From NCBI RefSeq assembly GCF_005491705.1, contig NZ_CP028092.1:744001-808000 (forward strand): a stretch of 64,000 nt of DNA. The letters are read 5' to 3'. Of this stretch, positions 37,694-45,370 are shown one piece after another. Origin of the DNA: Pontibacter sp. SGAir0037. GTDB taxonomy: Bacteria > Bacteroidota > Bacteroidia > Cytophagales > Hymenobacteraceae. Every line of letters starts with the position of its first letter. The stretch's first letter is position 1. A model generated the notes under the pieces. It ran no database searches and was not told the DNA's origin. It saw nothing but the letters and a program-made list of their open reading frames with translations. Both the position numbers and the translations under genes were made by a program.

Positions 37694-38425
37694 TCAGCAG
37701 ACAATTTGTTCCCTTACCAGCTCTTGTAAACGTTGTGCATTAAAGGCTGCATAGCCATTCTGGTCGTTATCGAAATAGATGTAGATATCTAAGCCTCGAG
37801 CATGCCAGGCACGACAGTTATCAACCCACCAGCGCAGGGTTTCTTCTGTATAGCTGCCACAGTACTTTGCCTCAGGTCCGTGTAAGCGAACGTACACAAA
37901 GTTGGATGTTACTTCGAAGGGCGACTGGTGGTACTCCAGTTCGTAAATGCAGAAGGCCGCCTGGTACTGTCGGAGCAGGTCGTACACTGCAGGATGATAC
38001 CAGCTGGGATGGCGGAACTCGAAGGTATAGCGGTAATAGGGTGGTAGTTGGGCCAAGAAACTGCGAAGGCGCTCCAGGTTAATGCTCCACATGGGCGGCA
38101 GCTGAAACAGGACAGGCCCCAGCTTCTCTTCAAGGGCATTTACGTTCCCGAAAAAACGGGCTATGCTTTCCTGGGGGTCTTTCAGCTTTTTCATGTGCGT
38201 AATAAAGCGGCTAGCCTTTACAGCAAACAAAAAGTTATCGGGAACGGAGGCCCGCCAGTTAACAAAAGTCTCGGCAGAGGGCAACTTATAAAACGAGTTA
38301 TTGATTTCTACTGTACTAAAAAAACGGGTATAGTAATCTGTAAAACCTTTTGATCTTAAACCATGCGGGTAGAAATTTCCCATCCAATGCTTGTAGTGCC
38401 AACCCGAGGTACCAATACATATCAT
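37694..38425 (-). CDS. DUF72 family protein (YecE-like)
   Basis: A 243-residue TIM-barrel protein of the DUF72 family. Characteristic segments are IGTSGWHYKHW at the start, FYPHGLR, EINNSFYKLP, LGPVLFQLPP and YIYFDNDQNGYAAFNA near the end. The biochemical role of DUF72 is unknown. Single gene with no obvious partner. Confidence 0.9.
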   Translation of the reverse strand: MICIGTSGWHYKHWMGNFYPHGLRSKGFTDYYTRFFSTVEINNSFYKLPSAETFVNWRASVPDNFLFAVKASRFITHMKKLKDPQESIARFFGNVNALEEKLGPVLFQLPPMWSINLERLRSFLAQLPPYYRYTFEFRHPSWYHPAVYDLLRQYQAAFCIYELEYHQSPFEVTSNFVYVRLHGPEAKYCGSYTEETLRWWVDNCRAWHARGLDIYIYFDNDQNGYAAFNAQRLQELVREQIVC

Positions 38426-38432
38426 GCTTTTT

Positions 38433-38460
38433 CAGACGCTAGATGATAGACATTAGATAC
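38433..38460. repeat. Degenerate TCTAA-type intergenic repeat, inverted copy
   Basis: The plus strand reads GACGCTAGATGATAGACATT; the complement carries the same TCTAATGTCTA word family seen at 661-733 and 29709-29739. Confidence 0.4.
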
Positions 38461-38596
38461 TGGAATTCAGGATTGGAGTTATATGCTTTTCCGATCATAG
38501 ACAAAAGATCTGTATAGAAAGTGTTGCTTGTTCTTCTAAATAGGGAGAAAAGCTTTCATGCTAAAACGGTGCATACACTTCAGGAGCAACGATAAT

Positions 38597-39514
38597 TTAT
38601 GGTTTAGGCTCATCGTCCCACAAGGCTACAACTGGTTCGTCTCCGGCTTTTTGCCAGGCCCTTTTCAGGAGGTTGGTGTTACTGGCGTAGGCAATGTTGC
38701 CCTCCGGATCCATTGCCAGAATGCCTTTGTCGCCCTGTAGCTTTTCGTCGTATACTTTTACAGCTTTCTCTGTTGCGCTTTGCAGGGATTCCCCGGCATA
38801 CTTCATGATGGCATATACTTCGTGCGCCAGTACGCCCCGCATGATAACTTCTCCTTCGCCAGTGCAGCTTACGGCACAAACATCGTTACTGGCAAAGGTG
38901 CCTCCACCGATAATCGGGCTGTCTCCAAGCCGGCCTTTATGCTGGTCGGTAAGTCCGCCGGTAGAAGTAGCTACAGCCAGGTTTCCGTTTTGGTCTAAAG
39001 CAACGGCGCCAACCGTATCGTGCTCCGACAAGTTGCCTGCTTTTTGTTTTTCCACCCAGGCTTTCTTCTTATCTTCTGTAACAAAGTATTCAGGAGGCAT
39101 TAGTTTTAAATTGTTCGCTAAGGCCAGCTCTTCAGCGCCAGTGCCTGTCAGGAAAGTATGCTTACAGTGTTCCATGATAACCCGGGCCAGTTCAATGGGA
39201 TTCTTCACATAACGGACGCCACCTACAGCACCTGCCTGTAACGTTTTCCCATCCATAATGGCCGCATCAAATTCTGTTTCGCCACGTTCTGTTAAGCTGC
39301 CTCCCTTGCCGGCGTTAAACACCGGATTGTCTTCCATGCTTTTTACGGCTGCTGTTACAGCATCTATGGCTGTGCCGCCTTTTTCGAGTATGGCATACCC
39401 GGTCGCAAGTGCTTCGGCTAAGCCCTGTCGGAATTTTTCGGCATGTTCCGGGGTAATGTCTTCACGTTTCACCTGCTCGGCACCGCCATGTAGGGCAATA
39501 GCAAATTTGTTCAT
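38597..39514 (-). CDS. Isoaspartyl peptidase/L-asparaginase (Ntn hydrolase)
   Basis: A 305-residue precursor of the type 2 asparaginase family that cleaves itself before the nucleophile Thr167 (HDTVGAVAL). Substrate-binding segments are KGRLGDSP and GGGTFAS. It releases Asp from isoaspartyl dipeptides such as beta-Asp-Arg. It lies 27 bases downstream of cyanophycin synthetase in the same direction, so it probably finishes breakdown of cyanophycin dipeptides. No cyanophycinase (CphB) gene is seen in the window. Confidence 0.92.
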   Translation of the reverse strand: MNKFAIALHGGAEQVKREDITPEHAEKFRQGLAEALATGYAILEKGGTAIDAVTAAVKSMEDNPVFNAGKGGSLTERGETEFDAAIMDGKTLQAGAVGGVRYVKNPIELARVIMEHCKHTFLTGTGAEELALANNLKLMPPEYFVTEDKKKAWVEKQKAGNLSEHDTVGAVALDQNGNLAVATSTGGLTDQHKGRLGDSPIIGGGTFASNDVCAVSCTGEGEVIMRGVLAHEVYAIMKYAGESLQSATEKAVKVYDEKLQGDKGILAMDPEGNIAYASNTNLLKRAWQKAGDEPVVALWDDEPKP

Positions 39515-39541
39515 AGCTTAAAAAGAACCTCCTAGCTTTTA

Positions 39542-42169
39542 TTATTCAGCAATTACGCTTCTGTGTTGAATGATGCGGAAGCTTTCGATGAGCTTGATGG
39601 CTTCCGGTATGTCTTCTGAGAAAAGTGTGATAAAGGCACCTTGTGGGGCATACTCCAGGGCATAAGCCAATGCACGTGTTTCAGAACTGATCTCTGTTAC
39701 CTTTATGTCTTTACCTGTTGCCTGGATGCCCTGTTTCAGCAAACTGTTAATCTCGTCACCGGAACGGCCTCTCAAATCTTTGTCTTGCCGGATAATTATT
39801 TCATCAAACATTCCTGCTGCCAGACGCCCTACTTGTTGCAGATCTTCGTCACGCCGGTCGCCCACACCGGCAATAATACCGATCTTATGAGTAGATGGTA
39901 CATTCGATAAGAAGTCGCCTATTGCCTCCATACTGGCAGTATTGTGAGCGTAGTCGATAAGCACTTCATATTTCGGCAGCTGAAACAAGTTCATGCGTCC
40001 CGGAGTGGTTTCAGCCGAAGGCAGGAAGGTGCGTAAAGCTCTTTTTATCTCGGCCACCTCGAAATGGGAAATATAGCCTGCCAACGTAGCTGCCAGCACA
40101 TTATGAATGTTAAACCTTGCCCGGCCGCCGAACGTGAGCGGAATGTCAGCCACACGATCAACCCGGATTTTGTAGGTGTTCTTAAATATGGAGATGTAGC
40201 CATTTTCCAGCACCGCCGCCAGGCCTCCCTTGCTGATGTGTTTGAGAATGCGCGGATTTTCTTCGTCGAGGCTAAAGAAAGCTACTTTGCAGCGAAGCCC
40301 GTTTGCCATTTCGTACACCAGGTCATCGTCAGCATTTAAGATGGCATATCCATCCGGACAAACGGTGCGGGGGATAACAGCTTTTACCTGTGCCATTTCC
40401 TCCAGGGTGTTAATATCCTTCAGGCCCAAATGGTCGGCAGAAACATTCATAACAATGCCAATGTCGCACTGCTGGAAAGCCAGGCCGGAGCGGAGCATAC
40501 CGCCACGGGCACATTCCAGAACGGCAAAGTTTACAGTAGGATCTTTTAAAACAAATTCGCTGCTGTAGGCTCCGGTGGTGTCGCCTTTAATAATGCGTTT
40601 ATCCTGTATGTAAATACCGTCGGTTGTAGTGTAGCCCACCTGAAAACCCCTGGATTTAACCATGTGCGCAATTAAGCGGGTGGTGGTGGTTTTACCATTG
40701 GTGCCTGTTACGGCCACAATCGGAATGCGGCTAGGGGAGCCGTGCGGGAAAAGCATATTGATAATCGGCTCAGCCACATTGCGCGGCAAACCTTCGGTAG
40801 GGGAGATGTGCATACGCAAACCCGGGGCAGCGTTCACTTCTATCACAGCTCCTCTTGTTTCGGGTAGAGGAATGGCAATATCAGAGGTCATTACATCAAT
40901 GCCGCAAATATCCAAACCGATAATACCGGCAATACGTTCGGCCATCAGCACATTGTACGGGTGCACCAGGTCGGTGACATCGGTGGCAGTGCCGCCTGTG
41001 CTCAAGTTGGCCGTACTTTTCAGGTACAGTATCTCTCCCGCCGGAAGCACCGATTTCAGGGTTAACCCTTTTTCCTTTAAAATGGAGCGGGTGAGTAAAT
41101 CTACTTTGATGTGCGTGAGAGCCTTCTCGTGGCCGATGCCGCGTCTGGGGTCTTTGTTTACCTCTTTTATCAGCTGTTGAATGCTGGAAACACCATCTCC
41201 TACAACCATAGCCGGCGTACGTTTGGCAGCAGCTATAAATTTGCCGTTTATCACCAGCAGGCGGTAATCTGCCCCTTCTATAAACTGCTCTACCATCACA
41301 TTCTGCGAATAGCGCTGTGCTTCCGACAAACCCTTCAAGGCATCTTTCCAGGTGGGAATGTTAATGCTGGCACCCTTGCCCTGGTTTCCGTCCAAAGGCT
41401 TGGTTACGATAGGATAACCCAGTTCTGCTACAGCTTCGACCAGCTCTTCGGCGTTACGCACGATCAATCCCTTTGGTACAGGCACACCAGCATCTTCCAG
41501 TATCATTTTAGTAGCGTGCTTATCACCTGCGCTTTCTACTCCGAAGCAGGAAGTGCTGCTGGTCATAGCTGCCTGTATGTGGCGCTGGTGAATGCCGTAG
41601 CCCAGCTGAATAAGTCTGCGGGAGTGGTTGTTGATATAAGGAATGTTGCGGCTGACGGCTTCTACCACGATGGCTTCTGTGCTCGGGCCGAAATACTCAT
41701 CTTCCCTGATCTGGTGCAGCTTGGCAATATCCTGGACAATACTTACTTTTTTGCCTCTGGCCAGTGTTTCGGCTATACGCACAGCAGCTTCGGCTGCATA
41801 TTCCCCGGCTCGCTCCTGCTGATAAGAGAAAACTATAAAATCAACGCCTGGGTCTGCCGTAGGGTACCGCCTGCCGTAACCGCTTTCCATTCCTGCCATC
41901 GTTTGCAGTTCCAGGGCAATGTGCTGAACAAGCTTACTGAGTGTTGTGCCTTCCTGAACCAGCTGCAGGAAACCTCCCTCTGTGCCGATAGACGAACGGT
42001 GTTCGGTCATACCCGGGAACAGGCGCTGTAGCTTATCAGCCAGGCCGGGTATGTTGTTTGTCTGTAGATGCTGAAGATCTTCCAGATCCAGCTTAATAAC
42101 TATGATTTTGGGGTGTTTAATGGACCAGTAGTTTGGCCCACGCATTATCCTTAACTCAACGATATTCAT
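39542..42169 (-). CDS. cphA: Cyanophycin synthetase
   Basis: An 875-residue, full-length CphA1-like enzyme that polymerises Asp and Arg into the reserve polymer multi-L-arginyl-poly-aspartate. It has an N-terminal domain (to about 210), an ATP-grasp domain (about 220-470, with PIVTKPLDGNQGKG and IEVNAAPGLRMH), and a Mur-ligase-like domain with P-loop GTNGKTTTTR (about 489-498), then DYAHNTASM and a C-terminal GRSGDE segment. ATG start. First gene of a two-gene leftward operon with the isoaspartyl peptidase, indicating a nitrogen/carbon storage function. Confidence 0.95.
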   Translation of the reverse strand: MNIVELRIMRGPNYWSIKHPKIIVIKLDLEDLQHLQTNNIPGLADKLQRLFPGMTEHRSSIGTEGGFLQLVQEGTTLSKLVQHIALELQTMAGMESGYGRRYPTADPGVDFIVFSYQQERAGEYAAEAAVRIAETLARGKKVSIVQDIAKLHQIREDEYFGPSTEAIVVEAVSRNIPYINNHSRRLIQLGYGIHQRHIQAAMTSSTSCFGVESAGDKHATKMILEDAGVPVPKGLIVRNAEELVEAVAELGYPIVTKPLDGNQGKGASINIPTWKDALKGLSEAQRYSQNVMVEQFIEGADYRLLVINGKFIAAAKRTPAMVVGDGVSSIQQLIKEVNKDPRRGIGHEKALTHIKVDLLTRSILKEKGLTLKSVLPAGEILYLKSTANLSTGGTATDVTDLVHPYNVLMAERIAGIIGLDICGIDVMTSDIAIPLPETRGAVIEVNAAPGLRMHISPTEGLPRNVAEPIINMLFPHGSPSRIPIVAVTGTNGKTTTTRLIAHMVKSRGFQVGYTTTDGIYIQDKRIIKGDTTGAYSSEFVLKDPTVNFAVLECARGGMLRSGLAFQQCDIGIVMNVSADHLGLKDINTLEEMAQVKAVIPRTVCPDGYAILNADDDLVYEMANGLRCKVAFFSLDEENPRILKHISKGGLAAVLENGYISIFKNTYKIRVDRVADIPLTFGGRARFNIHNVLAATLAGYISHFEVAEIKRALRTFLPSAETTPGRMNLFQLPKYEVLIDYAHNTASMEAIGDFLSNVPSTHKIGIIAGVGDRRDEDLQQVGRLAAGMFDEIIIRQDKDLRGRSGDEINSLLKQGIQATGKDIKVTEISSETRALAYALEYAPQGAFITLFSEDIPEAIKLIESFRIIQHRSVIAE

Positions 42170-42568
42170 AAATATCTTATTTGGTCCTGTTAAAATGCTC
42201 CGGAGCCTATTGCTTTTCTTTAAATAATAGCCTGAAATTTCAGGCTAAGGTGCATTGAAGTGATTGTACGTGCTTGTTCATTCTTGGTGAAAACTTAGTG
42301 GCTCAATTACCTTTATTTATTTCTAAAATAAGTATTTAGTGCAGTGTTTCCATATATCATACGTGTTAATAACCTGCTCCGGCTGCCCGGCACAGGCCTA
42401 AACCGGCAGAAGAATAGCAATGTTAAAATAAAATTATATTAAGATGAGTGAATACTCACTTTATTGTGTCTTTTTTGCCTTTATTCACATGGCATGACAC
42501 AACCCCAATAGTAGCTCTACGTTAATATCATAGATTTTATTCAAGTTAAAATTTAAAATTTGAAAGCT
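42170..42568. other. Divergent intergenic region upstream of cphA and the low-complexity gene
   Basis: About 400 AT-rich bases with no ORF. It contains the quasi-palindrome at 42447-42460. No clear TAnnTTTG promoter was found on either strand. Confidence 0.4.
42447..42460. promoter_or_regulatory. TetR-like operator candidate
   Basis: AGTGAATACTCACT is 12 of 14 self-complementary (consensus AGTGARTAYTCACT), similar in form to TetR/AcrR operators. It lies 109 bases upstream of the low-complexity gene. The regulator is not identified in the window. Confidence 0.35.
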
Positions 42569-43732
42569 ATGGCAAGAGATTATGAGCGCAACCAGCACGA
42601 TAGCGGTTATGGAGCCCGCAACAATAACTATGGTTCTTCAAGAGACAACAGAGAATCAGATGAGGAAAGAGGCTTTTTCGACCGTATCGGAGACACTATC
42701 AGCAATGCCTGGGACAGAGTAACAGGCGGAGAAGACGAGGATAACGATAGAAGAGGAACTAACTATTCTTCTGATCGCGGCTACGACAGAGGAGGATACG
42801 ACTCAACAAACTATAGAAATTCAGATAACTACAGGAACTACGGCGCATCGGCCAGGGGAGATTTCAGCAACGGAACTTCTTACGGCGGGGGCGGTAGCAC
42901 CTACGGAGGAGGCTCTGCCTATGGCCACTCAAACTACGGTGGATCAGGCAATACACCGGCATCTGGTTTTAGCTCCGGCAACTCCAGAAACGACAAGTAC
43001 TCCAGCGGAAATTACGGTAATTCACAACGCAACTCCGGTTATAGCGACACCAACCACGGAACATCAGGCAGAAGCAGAAGCTACAATTCTTCCGGGGGAA
43101 TGGATGCAGGTAACAGAAGTTACATGGGCAGTAGCAACTATGGTTCCGGAACGGGCAACAGAGGAAACTACAGCTCGATAAACGAACGTGAAGGCTATAG
43201 CGGCTCTGGTTTCGGTGGCTCTAACTATAGTTCTCGTGGTAAGTTCGGCGGTTCTGAAGAGTACGGCTCAATGAGCGGTGGCGATTCCAGGGGCGGCGAC
43301 TATGGCTCACGCGGCAGAAGGGATGAATATGGATCAGCTTCCGGCTACGGCTCAGGTTCTATGCGCGGCAACGACGACTATACCAGTGGCTCCGGCTACT
43401 CGCAGGGAAATTACAACTCGTCGCAGGGCGGAAGCAGAGGCGGCTCGTCCTATGGCAGCAGCTCTATGGGTATGGGCAACTATAGCTCCGGAAGCAGTGG
43501 AGGCTATGGTTCTTCCGGTATGGGATCAGGATCGGGTTATGGTGGTTCGCGCGGTGGAGATTATGGCTCTATGCGCGGAAACGATTACTCCGGCAGCGGA
43601 TATGGAAGCTCATCTTCTGAGAACAGAAATAACCGGGATGATAACAGGGGAAGACAGGGAACTTCGCAGAACAACCATAACAGCAACCGCCGTTCTTCTG
43701 AGCAAAACAGGAGAGACGAGCAGGATTGGTAA
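42569..43732 (+). CDS. Gly/Ser/Tyr/Asn-rich low-complexity protein
   Basis: A 387-residue protein. The N-terminal 60 residues are acidic and contain a likely amphipathic helix (GFFDRIGDTISNAWDRVTGG) resembling the SWFGD-type domain seen in Bacteroidota stress proteins. The rest is built of short irregular repeats dominated by Gly, Ser, Tyr, Asn and Arg, such as YGSS, SGYG, NYGG and RGGDYGS, and ends in a charged QNRRDEQDW tail. No signal peptide or membrane segment is seen. The [G/S]-Y-[G/S] texture is that of intrinsically disordered proteins. The ATG at 42569 is preferred over the upstream TTG. Function unknown; a stress or surface-coating role is possible. Confidence 0.85.
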   Translation: MARDYERNQHDSGYGARNNNYGSSRDNRESDEERGFFDRIGDTISNAWDRVTGGEDEDNDRRGTNYSSDRGYDRGGYDSTNYRNSDNYRNYGASARGDFSNGTSYGGGGSTYGGGSAYGHSNYGGSGNTPASGFSSGNSRNDKYSSGNYGNSQRNSGYSDTNHGTSGRSRSYNSSGGMDAGNRSYMGSSNYGSGTGNRGNYSSINEREGYSGSGFGGSNYSSRGKFGGSEEYGSMSGGDSRGGDYGSRGRRDEYGSASGYGSGSMRGNDDYTSGSGYSQGNYNSSQGGSRGGSSYGSSSMGMGNYSSGSSGGYGSSGMGSGSGYGGSRGGDYGSMRGNDYSGSGYGSSSSENRNNRDDNRGRQGTSQNNHNSNRRSSEQNRRDEQDW

Positions 43733-43737
43733 TCCAC

Positions 43738-43791
43738 TCGCATCAAACAGTAAGGGCCTGCCGATCGGCAGGCCCTTACTGTTTGATGCGA
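43738..43791. terminator. 54-bp perfect palindrome, presumed bidirectional terminator
   Basis: A perfect inverted repeat with no spacer, centred between 43764 and 43765 (CCGATCGG core, AAGGGCCTGC arms, outer GCATCAAACAG). It sits between convergent genes, 5 bases after the low-complexity gene and 21 bases before the STAS gene stop. The T-run is short on both sides. Confidence 0.8.
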
Positions 43792-43812
43792 TGCTACCAG
43801 TGTAGCTCAGGC

Positions 43813-44148
43813 TCATGTTAAAGCATGCTGAATAGTATCTGTTATGGTAAAGATCTTGTCGAGGCCCAGAATGCTGAAGATGTTTTTTATTTTAGGTTGT
43901 AACTCGGTAAAGACAAAAGCTACCTCTTTTTGCTGACAGGCCTGGTAAGCGGCCAGGAAGACACCCAGACCTGCCGAAGATACATAACTGAGCCTGCTGC
44001 ACTCAATAATTAGTGTTTCAGGCGCTAAGTTAATAGCCTGTTCAATGGCTTGATCGGCTGTTACAGAAGAACTGGCATCGAGTTCACCTGATAAAGCAAG
44101 AATAAAATTATTGTCCAGCAAAGTCTTTTCTACTTTAAATGCATTCAT
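43813..44148 (-). CDS. STAS-domain anti-sigma factor antagonist
   Basis: A 111-residue STAS protein of the SpoIIAA/RsbV type. The conserved segment CSRLSYVSSAGLGVFLAAY contains the Ser that is phosphorylated by a partner kinase. The ATG at 44148 is chosen; a TTG seven codons upstream is less likely. No partner anti-sigma kinase is adjacent; the nearby histidine kinase is of a different type. Confidence 0.9.
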   Translation of the reverse strand: MNAFKVEKTLLDNNFILALSGELDASSSVTADQAIEQAINLAPETLIIECSRLSYVSSAGLGVFLAAYQACQQKEVAFVFTELQPKIKNIFSILGLDKIFTITDTIQHALT

Positions 44149-44590
44149 ATTAGTTAGAGCGTCTTGCAATAAAGTCTCTCATTTTAAGAGCTTTATCATA
44201 ATGAAAGTACGTTAGCTGAAACTCTGTTCAGCCTTACTTTCTGGTGATTCAGTTATTTTATCTCTAAAAGTAGCCTTTAAATTTTAATTTATTCCTGTGC
44301 CATATACGTATGTTCCCGGAAAAATACGTAATAGGTTCGCCGTTTCGATCAGGTGCCTGCTCTGATTAAAGCCGCTGATTGTAATAATACTGGCATGTGT
44401 GTAAAACTGAATGGCGCTATAATTCGTAAATTGTTCGGTCATAACACTAGCTCTTCAGGGTTACTGATTTTTAGACAGTTAACGCTTTGTAAGTTTAGTA
44501 ACCTGCTTTTTATCTACTTCCTAATTGAAAACAAACACTTAAACATCTTTTAAATTAATGCTACGAGTTCAATAATTTTCTTGCTAAATC
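44149..44590. other. Intergenic region
   Basis: About 440 AT-rich bases between divergent genes. A short ORF at 44353-44553 has no recognisable features and was not accepted. No clear regulatory motif was found apart from two TACGTA words about 20 bases apart (44307-44335). Confidence 0.35.
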
Positions 44591-45283
44591 ATGATTAAAT
44601 TGATTCTTACTGATGATCACAAGATTATCAGGGATGGTGTGAAGGCTCTATTAAGGGATGAGCAAAATATTCAAGTAGTTGGGGAAGCCTCTGATGGTGA
44701 GGAGCTAATAGAGTTACTGTCTAAGCAATCGGCGGATGTCGTATTGATGGATATTAATATGCCCCGCCGTGACGGCTTTGAAACAACACGCTATCTGAAA
44801 GAGCATTTCCCGTCGGTTATGGTACTTGTGTTATCGATGCATAACCACGGAAGTTATGTAAACAAGGTTCTGGAAGCAGGTGCGAAAGGCTATATTTTAA
44901 AGAACGCCGGAAAAGAGGAATTAACCTCTGCCATTAAACTGGTGGCAAGCGGTAATTTGTTTATTTGTTCAGATGTGGCGTTGGAGCTGCTCAAAAAGGC
45001 ACAGTATACAACCGTACGGTCCTCGGGTGAGGGTATGAGTGTAAGTTCCCCTGCCCCGGAAAGTCCGGATGCAAACACAAGCCAGCACCGCGAACTTACA
45101 AAACGGGAGGTAGAGGTGCTGCTGCTGATCGCGGAAGGCTATACCAATGCAGAAATCGCCGATAGGTTATTTACGAGCAAGCGTACCGTAGAAACGCACA
45201 GGCAAAACCTGCTGGAGAAAACACAGATGAAGAATACGGCAACGTTAATCAAGTTTGCGCTTCAGAACGGCTTGATTTCCTAA
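44591..45283 (+). CDS. LuxR/NarL-type response regulator
   Basis: A 230-residue two-domain regulator. The receiver domain (1-120) has acidic residues Asp8/Asp9, phospho-acceptor Asp54 (VVLMDINMP) and Lys in LKNAGKEE. After a linker rich in Ser and Pro comes the LuxR-type HTH (about 165-227: LTKREVEVLLLIAEGYTNAE, TVETHRQNLLEKT). It lies convergent to the PAS histidine kinase; whether they form a pair is not proven. Confidence 0.93.
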   Translation: MIKLILTDDHKIIRDGVKALLRDEQNIQVVGEASDGEELIELLSKQSADVVLMDINMPRRDGFETTRYLKEHFPSVMVLVLSMHNHGSYVNKVLEAGAKGYILKNAGKEELTSAIKLVASGNLFICSDVALELLKKAQYTTVRSSGEGMSVSSPAPESPDANTSQHRELTKREVEVLLLIAEGYTNAEIADRLFTSKRTVETHRQNLLEKTQMKNTATLIKFALQNGLIS

Positions 45284-45370
45284 GCTTTTACACCACTGTA
45301 TGCTGCTGAGTTTCGCAAGGCCGGGCGTAAAGAGCCTGCAGTAGAGCTTTGTCAGTTAATGTATTGCCTG

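Noticed and set aside
41111..42031. 306-residue open frame on the plus strand opposite cphA
   Set aside because: The minus-strand CphA is full length with all motifs; the opposite frame shows none.
42900..43600. Short repeats as a CRISPR array
   Set aside because: The repeats are in-frame Gly/Ser/Tyr codons of variable length without regular spacers.
43278..43805. 175-residue open frame in the low-complexity gene
   Set aside because: It arises from the repeated codons in another frame; the +1 frame has a better start, composition and stop before the palindrome.
44353..44553. 66-residue open frame in the spacer upstream of the response regulator
   Set aside because: No family, no promoter and AT-rich hydrophobic composition expected by chance.
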